A DNA stretch of 64,000 nucleotides from Ixodes scapularis (lineage: Eukaryota > Arthropoda > Arachnida > Ixodida > Ixodidae): contig NW_024609846.1 of NCBI RefSeq assembly GCF_016920785.2, forward strand, positions 85,135,816 to 85,199,815. Direction: 5' to 3'. How positions within the stretch are numbered: the stretch's first letter is position 1; every line of letters begins with the position of its first letter. A program made the translations under genes and the position numbers. Below the pieces are notes generated by a model. That model was not told the DNA's origin. It was given only the letters and a program-made list of their open reading frames with translations, and ran no database searches. Shown piece by piece: positions 20,752 through 32,300 of this stretch.

Positions 20752-21398
20752 AGTGAAAGCCGTTTACAAATCCCTGTAACGCCGAATTGGAGCGCAGCTC
20801 TTGAGGAGGAGGAGTGAAGGGTACTGAGGGGAGGGTAGACCCCTCCTCCTCCCCTCATTCTTTAATATGCTCCGGGGGGGCCGTCACGTGACCTCGGGGG
20901 GGGGGGGTGTCACGTGACTTCGGGGAGGGGGGTCACGTGACCTCAGAGGGGTCACGTGACCTCGGAGGGGTCACGTGACCTCAGAGGGGTCACGTGACCT
21001 GGGGGTCACGTGGGGGTCACCTTGGGGTCACGTGACCTTGAGATGCCCTTGGGAGGGGTCACGTGACCTTGGGGATCACGTGACCTTGGGGAGGAGACCA
21101 CGTGACCTCGGGGGTCACGTGACCTCAGAGGGGTCACGTGACTTGGGGATCACGTGACCTTCAAAGGGTCACGTGGGGTCGTGGGGTCACGTGACCTTGA
21201 GATGACCTTGGGAGGGGTCACGTGACCTCGAGGGGTCACGTGACCTTGGGAGTCACGTGGGGCCACGTGACCTTGAGATGACCTTGGGGGTCACGTGACC
21301 TTGGGATGACCTTGGTTACGCCGACGGCGACGCCGACGGCGACGGCGACGGCGACGCCGCTCAAGCCGGGAACGGGCCCCTAAGAGCTGCGCTCTAAA
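20752..21398 (+). repeat. Composite repeat copy 1 with CACGTG minisatellite core
   Basis: The left end reads GTGAAAGCCGTTTACAAATC then CCTGTAACGCCGAATTGGAG and GCGCAGCTCTTGAGG. The right end reads CCCCTAAGAGCTGCGCTCTA. The same ends bound the copies at 62238-62766 and, inverted, 47535-48050. The core here is a GGGGTCACGTGACCT array (20880-21300), followed by a GGCGACGGCGACG block. In the other copies the core is GGAGGA polypurine. The ends contain an inverted GAGCGCAGCTCTT/AAGAGCTGCGCTC pair, so the unit behaves like a TIR element with an expandable core. Confidence 0.65.
20880..21304. repeat. GTCACGTGAC minisatellite, about 21 CACGTG palindromes
   Basis: Units of roughly 16-20 bp (GGGGTCACGTGACCTC and variants with CTTGGG) are repeated about 21 times by my count, spaced irregularly. 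CACGTG is the canonical bHLH-Zip E-box. The array is free of cas-like genes and its spacers are not unique, so it is a minisatellite. Confidence 0.8.
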
Positions 21399-21399
21399 A

Positions 21400-22730
21400 C
21401 GAGCAGCGTTTACCCCCTCAACTCGCAGCCAGAACAAGCGGCCATGTGATCTGTAGCCGATTATATGCCGCCAGTGTTGATCATAGCCACGCGGTGGGGT
21501 TGGCAAAGCGCAGGGCACGCGCTGAGTTCCAGACATTGTTATGGCTCGGCTGTTGTCGTCGTTGCAGCGATTGGACACGGGTCACAACCCGAATGCTTCT
21601 CGAGCTAGCAATTGTCACGAGCCCAAGTCGAGTGCCCACGCAATGCTCGGGTCCAATCTATGAACCGCATTCAAATATCGTCACTTGGGTGTACTGCGAT
21701 CCCCGAGTTACGTCATCAAATTTTGCAAGGGAAAGATTGAATGAAAATGATCGCTTTTGTCCTTGAAATTACACCGCAACAAAGGAGTTTCTTGGCCAAT
21801 GGCGCTGCGTGTGAGTATCCTTGAGTCCCAGGTGTGCCAGTAAGCTCATGTAGAGAGAAAAACATTCCAACTGAATATCGTTGCACAGCTCCTTTAACGT
21901 TGAAAGAATTTGCATCTGCTACTTTTGACATTTTTTATCTTATCTGAAAGGACAGAAACGCAGCTCCTTCCTTCGAAATGTCCTAACTCTTCCTTTCCGT
22001 ACTTCTTTCACGTCACAGCGCACGTGAGTTGGAAGATGCTGAAGGAGTTGAGAGGTGCCGAAAACCTCAATCTTTGTCCATTTTTTTTTTCAAATAAAAT
22101 TTACGACATGCAGGAAAAAGCGTTTTTTTTTTTTTACTTCAGGAAGGTCGAGACACCAACTCCCAAATTATTTAGGCAGAGCACTGAAATTGTTGCACAG
22201 CTCTTTTAAGGTTCTACTTGACAACAAAAATCTTTCATTGGTACAGTGCCCTCAGCCAACGCCTGAACAATCCATGCCGAGGTCAGTTCTTCGAAGCTCT
22301 AACTCCAGGGAGACAAAATGATGCGCCAGCTCGCCTCCAATGCCATTAGCGCCTACTGTCAAAAGTACCATAGGAGTAGGACTAGCACTTTTCTCGAGAG
22401 AGACGCTTTAGTAGAAAGATAATTTGCGGTGCCGCGTGGCACGAAGTGCTTCTCCGTTTAGGAGATTGTCCTTTCTACTAAAGGAGCTTAAGCGGTCCGT
22501 ACAACAGGGGTGTTGCACATCGATTGGTCGGCAGTTGAAGACCCGGTTCACGAACAATCCGTTCGGTGCTGTGTGTAATGTGCGCCAGCAGGAGGGTCAT
22601 AAATGCTATGCATTAGAGCGCCTTTGGGAAATGCCAAAAGGCAGCCAATACTTTTTTTTTTTCAAAGCATGAAATGCTTTTTAATGCTAGCCACCATCAA
22701 AAAACCTTTTCCGTCCGTCCATCCGTCTGC
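21400..22730. other. No recognisable gene
   Basis: Several short frames on both strands lack domains. T-runs occur at 22081-22090 and 22126-22136. Nothing can be assigned. Confidence 0.35.
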
Positions 22731-22737
22731 CCGTGCT

Positions 22738-22816
22738 TTTCCCTCTAATTTAGCGGGAAAATTGACGTCTCGTGGCCAAAATATCAATTCAGTTTCCCCG
22801 CTCAATTTAGAGGGAA
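22738..22816. repeat. 79-bp foldback repeat
   Basis: The left arm TTTCCCTCTAATTTAGCGGG and the right arm CCCCGCTCAATTTAGAGGGA form an imperfect hairpin with a short loop around GACGTCTCGTGGCC. It is non-coding and resembles a minimal MITE. Confidence 0.55.
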
Positions 22817-23150
22817 ATAGATGTCACGTGACACAGCAATTCTCGCACCCATTCCCTTCAATCCATTTCATGCATCATAGAACTTTTACGGCCTAAGTCA
22901 GTGCGATTTTCTTAATCTATGTATACATATAAAAAACAACTTAAGTTTTTTTTTTTTTTTAGGATGACCAGTGAGTGGTGTTCCGAACACATCGCGGTGT
23001 GGAGCCACGCTCACGACCTTTTGAGAGTGCAGAGGTGAGTAACGTTCTCCACATGCTGGTGCATGCGGGGGGAGTGTGCGAAAGCATCGCCTCAAGTCTC
23101 AACCCATCGGGGACTGGAACGGGGGATTTGTCCTATTCCCTCTCTGGCTT

Positions 23151-23319
23151 TCATCCGATCAAGTTGAGGAACCCGGAAGGAGACGGGTCGTGGTCCTCCC
23201 TGATCATGGCGGCTCCCTTCTCGGCGATCATGTACGTGGGCGCGTTCAGGTTGGCCGTCACGATGCTCGGCATCACCGAGGCGTCGATAACGCGCAGACC
23301 CGTCACTCCACCGCGGACC
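23151..23319 (-). CDS. GMC oxidoreductase exon 11 (C-terminus, stop)
   Basis: The acceptor ccgtacag leads into VRGGVTGLRVIDASVMPS, IVTANLNAPTYMIAEKGAA and a short tail ending FLNLIG, stop TGA at 23151-23153. The N-x-N-A-P motif supplies the second active-site residue. No canonical AATAAA was found on the minus strand just downstream; an ATTAAA-like site lies near 22680. Confidence 0.92.
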
Positions 23320-26300
23320 CTGTACGGGCAGAAGAAGAGAAAAAGTTCAGTCTCCAAGTTTTAGAAGCTGGGTTTGAGGAGCAAAACACGAAAGGCCGCT
23401 ATTCAGGGAGTTGCAGAACGTTGAAAAAAAACAAAAACATTTGTACTAATATCATTATCAGAAGCATATGTGATCTCTCAATGAGTTCGTGTCAAAAGAA
23501 TGTACTGTCGAGACCGGTTATAACAAAGTCGGTTATAAGGAAAAAGCGACTACAGCGAAGTGATCACGATTTACCATTCCCTTTTGCACTTCGTTATAAC
23601 CGAAGTCGGTTATAACGAAATAGCGGATATAGCGAACTGATTTCCGATTCCCGCTGACTTCGTTATAACTGGTCTCGACAGTAGCAATGTGTTTCGGAGG
23701 AACAATTTAAACATTCTCTTTTCTTAAACGGTTGTTTTAAGCTTCCCATTACAAAAAAAAAAAAAGAAAAAAAAACGAAAAAAAAACGGCAGTAGGCTTT
23801 GTTTAGATAAGATCATGCACAAAACATTTTGCGAAAAACATAATATTTAAAGAGAAAAAAAAAGTGTTGAGTGCGCCAGAGCGGCATGTTTGATTTTTGA
23901 AGTTTTCGTATATGTCATGTTTGGTGACACCTACTACGCAAAGTACAAATATCAGAAATCTGAAATGTTCTTCACTGATATTACATTAAAGGAACTATTC
24001 AGTGAAATATCTACACTACACCATTGTGGAGGTTATATATTTCACGTGAAAAATACGCAAACATGGCGAATTTGACGTTCTGTCGCTAGATGTTTGAGTC
24101 GTTATCTACAAAAATTGAATACCTACAGCATTAAAATTTGTGTCATATATTTTTATTAAAACGTTATTTCGAATGATATATAAATCATTGCTTCATCTCA
24201 AAGATTAAAATTTTTATGTCACTCCAAACTTGTTTTAAATTACAAAGTTAGGAATTATCAAGGGTCAATTTAAAAAATTCATTTTCGATTTTTCTGAAAT
24301 TTATACTGATAGTTCTTAACCATACTCACGTGTTTATTAACGAGAAACATATTGCATCATTTTGTTCCCTTCAAAGTTACAGCGCTGCGAAGTGTACCTT
24401 CCCCGCCGACATTTTTCCCAATGTCACAGACGAGATTATCTTTTGATTGTTTGTATTTTATTAGATATCTTTTGTTTTGTATTCGGGTATTGGGCTCATT
24501 TTCAAGTATTATACTAACCGAAAGAACACCCGCATTGCTCGTCCTTTTTATTAATTTTCCCAACAAGCCTGTTTTGTCCTTTAAAATGGCAAGTTCTATG
24601 AGCTTTAGCTGAACGTTTTCCGAAAAAGCAGGACGAAAACTTATAATCGCTACTACTGCATTTTTTTTTACAGAAAGCAATAAAGAAGTATTTACAGCGG
24701 TGCAAACTATATGCTAATATTTATTCGTATATTCGCGATGAAGTGGGGATGGTTGAGCCACCAAGCTTGTTACACTGCTATTCATGACGGCTATTGGTCC
24801 GGCTGACCAAGGTAAGCAAATAAACAAAGAAGACAAATGGGTTGGTGAAAGTGCAAGAATCAAAGAAAGAATAAAAACACTTAGGGACAAGGACAGACGG
24901 CACGGTTCATTCAACTAGCAACGAACATTTACTGATGTCTCCTTCAATACGTACAATCGTGTCACCTGCGACTTCACTGGCAGGCTTTCAGCGAGACGTA
25001 CGTTAAGAGCAAAAATTATAATTATAAAATTATTTGTAATTATTTATTTCGTTAAAAAAACATCAAATAAAAAAAAATTATGAAATAACGAGTAAACATA
25101 CCGAGCGCACTATAGTTGCCCGCGTTCGCAGGAGGGCGCCTTGGGAAGTTCGTCTTTTGTCCCCCCTCAAACCTAACTGACCAATTTCGCGACGCACTAA
25201 CCTGTGCTGCAATAATTCCAACGAATGCGAAAAGAACATTCAACTCCGAATGTGGCTAGAAATAGGGAATGCACGAACTGGAGGATTTTGCCCGATTCTC
25301 TTCGGGGAATTGACATCCAAATCTTACACACTGCATCAATTTTTCTGCTATATATTTTTTGTGCTTATTAAGATATATCAGCACAAAATATTTTATTGAC
25401 ACTGTAAATCGCTGCCATGGCTGAAGACGTTCTGTCAAGACACGGGACTGGCAACCACTTCGTTTGTTAATGACCGCAGCGCGCGTGTTGTCTTGTCTAA
25501 CGATCACTCCGCGACGTCCCGAAAGCATGACAGGAGAGAGAAAGAAGGAAAGATAATGCGTTATTAGCTTTTCTGTGAAGCAAGGTACAGAGTAAGCACG
25601 TGGCAATGAGTTCCTCTGAAAAGAAAAGTGCACCAGGAGAAAGCGGTCGATAATTGCGTGTGCTCTGCGGTCCATGGGGCCGTCTCTGGTTCCCGTAAAA
25701 CCCCCCTTCAGGTTCACGAGGGAGGCCGACGCCGGCTTGTGGGGTTTGCCTCCTGTATGAGCTGCCGCCTTTCTGATTTGGCGCTGATTAGGTTGGTACA
25801 GCTATTATTACGCGCGTCAGTATATTTGCCAATATACGATAGTATATTGGCAAAAGTGTTGCTTAACATCGGTGACGCCGGCGAGTCAAAGCGATGGCAT
25901 GTCCCTCTACAAACTGCGAACACGTGCCCTTCAAACCTCGTGACTTTAAAATTGGCTTCATGGATGGTCGTGTGGGTCTTTAGTCTTGGCGGCCTTGCTT
26001 TGCTTTCCGATCGGTCACGTCGAACGATGCAAGGCGAGACAACAGCTTCCGCATCGCTACAACACCATACATCGACAACGTGATTATACATTGTTTTGCC
26101 AAGATAAATGCAGGCCTTTTGTCTGCTGTTCAAGCCGCAGCGTTTTTTCAGGAATGCTGCGGCTTTGATAAAGTGGCAATCGGTTCGTGCATTCCTTTGT
26201 TGCCACAATCGGAGTTGACCAATTTTCTCGCACTCGTTGGAATTATCGCAATACATGTGAAGGCTCGTTCACACACGTGTAACCAGGTACGACCGAGAGA

Positions 26301-29300
26301 GACAAGATCGGTTTTTAAGCCTCTTGTGACGTCTTAGAACCGGATGCGATGCTGCCGAGCTGGTCCTAAAATATCGTAAGAGACTTAAAAATCGGTCTGG
26401 TCTCTCTCGGTCTTACTCGGTTGCAAGTGTGTGAACGGCGCTTGAAGGCCCGTTCACACTCTTGCGACCCAGTAATACCTAGAGAGACCAGACCGGTTTT
26501 TGAGCCTCTTGAGACGTCTTAGGACCGGATGCGCTGCAGCGGAACTGGTCCTAAGAAGTCGCAAGAGGCTTAAAAACCGGTCTGGTCTCTCTCGGTCTTA
26601 CTCGGTCGCAAGAGTGTGAACAGGCGCCTTAAGACTCGAGCGTAGTTCACACACTTGCAACCGAGCAAGACGGAGAGAGACAGGGCCGGTTTTTAAGCCT
26701 CTTATGACGTCTTAGGAGCGGATGCAATGCTGCGGAGCTGGTCCTCAAACTTCGTAAGACTTGACGTCGTTACTTGACCCTCTAAGTAACTATGTACTTT
26801 ACTAGTTCATTTTCTAAAAAAAAGTAACTAAATAGGTTGCTCGTTAAAGAAAAAAAGTTAACAAAGTATGAAGTAACTCGTTACGTGCATGTCTGGGCCT
26901 CAGTCGGTCGCTAGTCATGGTGGCCAAACACTAACTTTGTGCAGGGTATGCGCTGAGAAACTGAGGGAGACGACTTACGAGAGCGTGTGGGGACGTCAGA
27001 ACGCCGAGCTTTGGTTGAGACGGTTAGTGGGTAGATGCCTTTGTCTGCACTGCACTCGTCGAAGGCATTAAGGGCGTTTTACCGACCGAGTGCAACAGCA
27101 ACGCCTTGCGACGTACGGGTTGCTATGGCAACAGCTGCGTCGGTTCCAACAAAACCGGTCCAATACCCCGTTTTTTTGGAGCCAACGCAGATGTTGCCAT
27201 AGTAAAGGCGCGTTCACACACTTGCAACCGAGTAGGACCGACGGAGACAAGACCGGTTTCGAAGCCTCTTGTGTCGGCCTAGCACCTCCTCCGCAGCAGC
27301 GCATCCGGTCTTACGCCGTCGCAACAGGCTTAAAACAGGTCTTGTCTCAATCGGTCCAACTCGGTTGCTAGTGTGTGAACGGGCCTTAACCCGCACGTCG
27401 AAAGCCGTTGCAGCCGTGCTCGATCGGACTCCCGCAAGTGTGTGTACTGTTATGACCCGTCTCCATCTCCCTGTGCTTGTGAGGATCGACCTTGCATTCT
27501 GGTGCGGACAACGACCAAGCGAACACGGTTGGCGTGCGATCCGAACCCTTTTTGCACGTTCGACCGAAACCGGAGAAGCGTTTCTCTCGGGCCTCGGCTC
27601 AAGGGCATCAGAACCGACGTTGCCGTCGGTGTGCTCTGCCTACGGCGTCTACATTGCGCGGGGGCGTCTGCATTCCACGGAAACGCCAGACAGAATCCCA
27701 ACCTGAACAGATGGGCAGTCTGTTGTGTCTGCGTCTACCGCATACAAGACAAGCGCCTACTAGTCGCCCTCAATTCGGAGAAGAACAACGACCGAACATT
27801 GGGGCCGAGAGGAGGAGGCTGACGTCGAGGCCAACTTTGGAATGCGGCGTTAACCAACCAATGGCACGGCAGCTCCAGAACCCCGATTTTCTTATATAAG
27901 GACCTGTTCGCTGCCCATTCGGCGCGCTCCTTTTGCCAACATGCTAAACGATATACCCATGTAAATAAACTAGTTTTCTGTTCTGTTAAGTTTTCCCGGT
28001 CTGTTTCCCCGACTGTCTGGCTGGGACGTTGTTCGCGAGAAAGGTTGGACGCCAGCGAGATGGCCATGCTACCCGAGAGACCAGGCTGGGCGTGGACTCA
28101 TAACAGCTGGATGGCAGCGGTGGGATGCTGAACAACGCGGATCAAGACCCCCCCACAGACTCCACGAACCGATGACCACACATGTGGGTGAGTGTTCGGC
28201 TTTTGTCCCTAGAGACACACCAGGCTTTCGCTATATTTAATTGTTTTGTTAGACGAAGCGGGTGGTTGAGATTATTCTGAGGCGTGGGTTTTAAAGAAGC
28301 CGTCAGGATAGTAACAGAGCCAACATTCAGAGCAATCATGAACCTCAGTTCGTTAGGCAAGGCAGATCTGATTTTGATTTGCGAGGAACTGGGTGTGGAG
28401 GGGGTGAGAAACAAAACGAAGGCGCTCATCATTGAGGCCATCAAAGCCACGGGAGCAGATGTGGATGAGCTTGCGGAGAGTTTGGACTTAGCTAAGGACA
28501 GACAAAGAGAGGAGCTCGAAAAGAGGGAGCGAAGCGACCGCATTCGTCGCGAGGAGCTCGAGCTTGAGCTAAAGAGGCAACAGCAGGAAATAGAGCTCAA
28601 GAAACTAGATCTCGAGTTAAAGAAATCTCCATCGGACGACGGAAGCGGAGCGGGCTCTGGCGGCGGAGACAGGATATCCTTCAAGATGAAAAACCTTATG
28701 CAGCCCTATAAGGTAGGAGAGGATATTGGCCTGTTTCTGGTCAATTTCGAGCGGACTTGCGAGAACCTAGCGTTCGCTCGTAATACCTGGCCGCAGAGAC
28801 TGCTAACCCTGTTGCCGTGTCAAGCAGCTGACGTCGTAGCGCGGCTCTCAAAGGAGGACGCTGAGTGCTACGACGTGGTGAAGTCGAATCTCCTTAAGAG
28901 ATACCGTCTTTCCATGGAGGCGTTCCGGCTGCGCTTTCGACAGGCCAAAAAAGGGAAGGACGAATCATACCTCGAGTTTGCGTATGACCTAAAGGCCAAT
29001 CTCATTGAATGGCTAAAGAGTGCTGAAGTATTCGACAATCTCGAGAGTGTGGTGGAGTGCTTCAGCTTGGAGCAGTTTTACCGCTCCATCCCTGAGCAGA
29101 CGCGACTCTGGATCCTCGACCAGAGGGAAGTAAAAACAACCCAGAGGGCAGCAGAGCTGGCGGAGGAGTACGCGGTACGCAGAAACCTTCGCGAGGAGGA
29201 CCGCTATGGTTCGGGTCGCCGGGACACAGAGCCAAAAGGCTATTCACGAAAAGGAAAATGCGGAGAACGAGAAAATCTCACAAAGAAGGCTGCGCCCGAA

Positions 29301-32300
29301 ACCCAAGGTAACGAAAGGAGGAATCGTCCTAATGAGGAACATCAAGCGATCAGGGAGAGTTCGGGCACAAAGCCTGAACAAAAGAGGGCGTTCGAAGCCA
29401 AGAAGCCAATGGTGTGCTTCAAGTGTCAAAAACCGGGGCATATCGCGGCCGGATGTAGGTCTCCCAACGTCGTGTTTTCCTACATAAGTGAGAACGAGGA
29501 AAACCGGCGGCTGCTGGAGCCGTACTTGAGCGACCTGACGGTGAACGGGAAGGCGTGCAGGGTTCTCCGAGACTCGGCTGCCACAATGGACGTGATCCAC
29601 CCAACCTACGTAGACCCCAACGGATATACAGGAGGTTGTGCGTGCATCAGGCAGGTGATCGAGGAGCACAGTGTGTGCCTACCGGTCGCCCGAGTTTGCA
29701 TAGAGGGTCCGTTCGGTACGCTCCACACCGAGGTTGCGGTGTCCGGCAGCCTGCCGCTTCATTACCCCTACATCTTCTCAAACAAATCTGATCAGATGCT
29801 CCGAGAGAAGGGTCTTAGCTTTTCGGTGGGTTCTGTTCAAGCTCTAACTCGCTCTAAGGCACGGGACCTTGCTACAAAATTTCAGTACGAATCGGAGTGC
29901 TCGGATTCGGCTGAGACGGCGTGTAAAGAGGTTACCGACGAAAAAACTAAGGATCAGGCGGACAGTGCTCAAGCACCTGTAAGGGAGACTGATCCCGAGA
30001 TCACGGAGGCTGAGCCAAGCGCGGCGAAAGATGCTCAGCATCTCGCAGGGGAGGGGAGCTGGAGCCAGAGGGAATCGCCTTGACACCGGCGTCATCTAGT
30101 TTTCAGAGGCTTTTGAGCGTCGAGCGATCAACTTTGATCGCAGAGCAGGAGGGGGATCATTCCCTCAAAAACTTGAATGAGTGTTGCCAGGAAGGCCTAG
30201 CTCGGAGGAACGTTACGTTCCACAAGCGATCGGGTGTCCTGTACCGAAAGTATCGAGACCGCAAAGGGGTACAATTTGATCAACTTGTCGTGCCAAGCAG
30301 CTACCGACGAGACCTTCTCCACCTGTCCCACGGCGGCTCGTGGTCTGGCCATTTGGGGATCAAAAAGGCGAAGGCACGAGTACGGGTTCTTTCGTTCCTC
30401 TGGTCACCTTGCGCCGTCCGGACTGCCAGGTCCGGATGGGGTGACGGGCTTCGTTGTGGGAAGCTGGGCGGGTCTTGCCGGAGACGAAGTTGCTTCCCTT
30501 GGCCGTCGACGACTAATTCAGTTGAATTTGGGGATTACTTTTCAATAAACAATTTAATACTTTGGTAGGGAATGAAAATACAAAGATAAACAACACTGCG
30601 AAACGATAACTTCCCCTGTACGGGGTTGGGAAGGAGGTGGTCGGGTGTTAGCTTATCCAAGTTCGGGAGTTGGCTGGCTCGTGGGATTACGTCCCGATTA
30701 CGGGGACAGAAGTCCCTCGGAATCCCACGACCTGACTCGATTACGGAGCGACAGCTCTCGAGCCCCAGCACGAACTAAACTCACTCGCTGAGTTTCTAAT
30801 CCAAGTTACTCGTTGGTCCGTCCCCTTTTAGTGGACCGGCGAATCCTCGATGCGTTGTGAGACAGGCGTTTCCCACCGCCAACCAATCGGCTCACTTTCT
30901 CGCCACGTGGGAATTGCTTGTATTCCCGGGTGGGAACCCGCGGTCTGCGTACATCTGACGGTCAAAGGTCGGGCTGGTTCGGATGCAAGCAAAACCATTT
31001 CTCGCAAGGCGAAGTGGACAACCGACCCCAGTGTGGATAGCGCCGACTAAGTGAGCCATCTCGCAATTCATTCTGCCAGAGGCGGTCTGACGTTGCCGTT
31101 CTGCCGCGACCCCCCACACTCGGGCGAGAAAGACTAAACCGATGTAAACGCGCCGTGTAAACAGCGCCGGCCAGAGCCACTGCGCTCTGGTGGCGGTGGT
31201 GGTGTAACTTTACTTTTTCCGGCCCGGAACGCACGCTCCGATTCTCTCGGCAGAAAACGCGCGCCCGAACCTCGCGTCGTAAAGTACGCCTGTCTCTCGA
31301 GGTCGCCCGCCAAGGGAAGTGTTTACAACAGCGCTTTTCCCCCAGCCAAATCTCCCTGGTGCTAACGGCCCACCCGCGGAGCTCTCGTCGATCCTTACAG
31401 CACGCTTGTTGCAGGAATATTACTGGTCTGCTACGTTGCCGGGACGAGATTTACCGTTGAGACAGATCATTGCCCTCTCACCTGGCTAAGGAACATGTCG
31501 CCCAAAAATGGTCGTCTGCTCCGCTGGAGCCTCGCGCTGCAGCAATATTCGTTTGACATTAAGTACAAGCGGGGTAAACTGCATACGAACGCTGACAGCT
31601 TGAGCCGCTGCTCCTAGGCTGATGGAATCGATGAAATGGATTTCCCCCCTTTTGCGGAAAGTCTATTTGTGCGTCCACAAAATTGTTAGGGAAACATTGA
31701 TACTGGGTTTTAAGGAGTATTCCTAGTTTGTATGAGTCTTAACTGTGCATTTACGTTAGTTATTTTGGGGTTTCTTTTCACGGGAGTCCGAGTTTATTGC
31801 TTTTGTTCTCCACTGCACTCGTCGAAGGCATTAAAGGGATACGGAATCGAAACTTGAAATATAGAGAAAACATCAAGAAATGAGTTCAATATGATCAGCT
31901 AAGCCTGTAATGAATAATCGCACGGTCGTATTTTGAGCAGATGGCTATATTTTATGCTCTAAATGCCGCGATTTTGGCGAGCGCTTCAAAATCAGCCATG
32001 GAGGAGCGCGATGCATCTCGGGAGATCCGGCAGACGTCTTGACGTCATCATGCCTCGGACGACCAAGCGTACCGTAGTGACGAGTTTTGCCACTTGGAGG
32101 CGTCAACGCGTTACAATCTCGCTTTGTCGAAGTACCCAAGGGCTGTAGATATCGCGGGGCCAGCACGCGCACCAAACCTGAGAACAACCGAAGCACGCGT
32201 TTGCACGTCGCGCGAGAGCTGAAACCAAGGTGGCTCACTTCGTTTTGGCTCTTTCCACCAAGACGCCTCGGTATTGCGTTCAGGCCTAGGCAATCTATAC

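Noticed and set aside
20880..21304. CRISPR-like array of short palindromic repeats
   Set aside because: Spacers are short, G-rich and similar to each other. The genome is eukaryotic and no cas gene is present. It is a minisatellite.
27068..27396. Small frames duplicated at 32532-32860, which could suggest a conserved protein
   Set aside because: The identity comes from duplicated hairpin DNA, and frames are equally conserved on both strands, with no domain.
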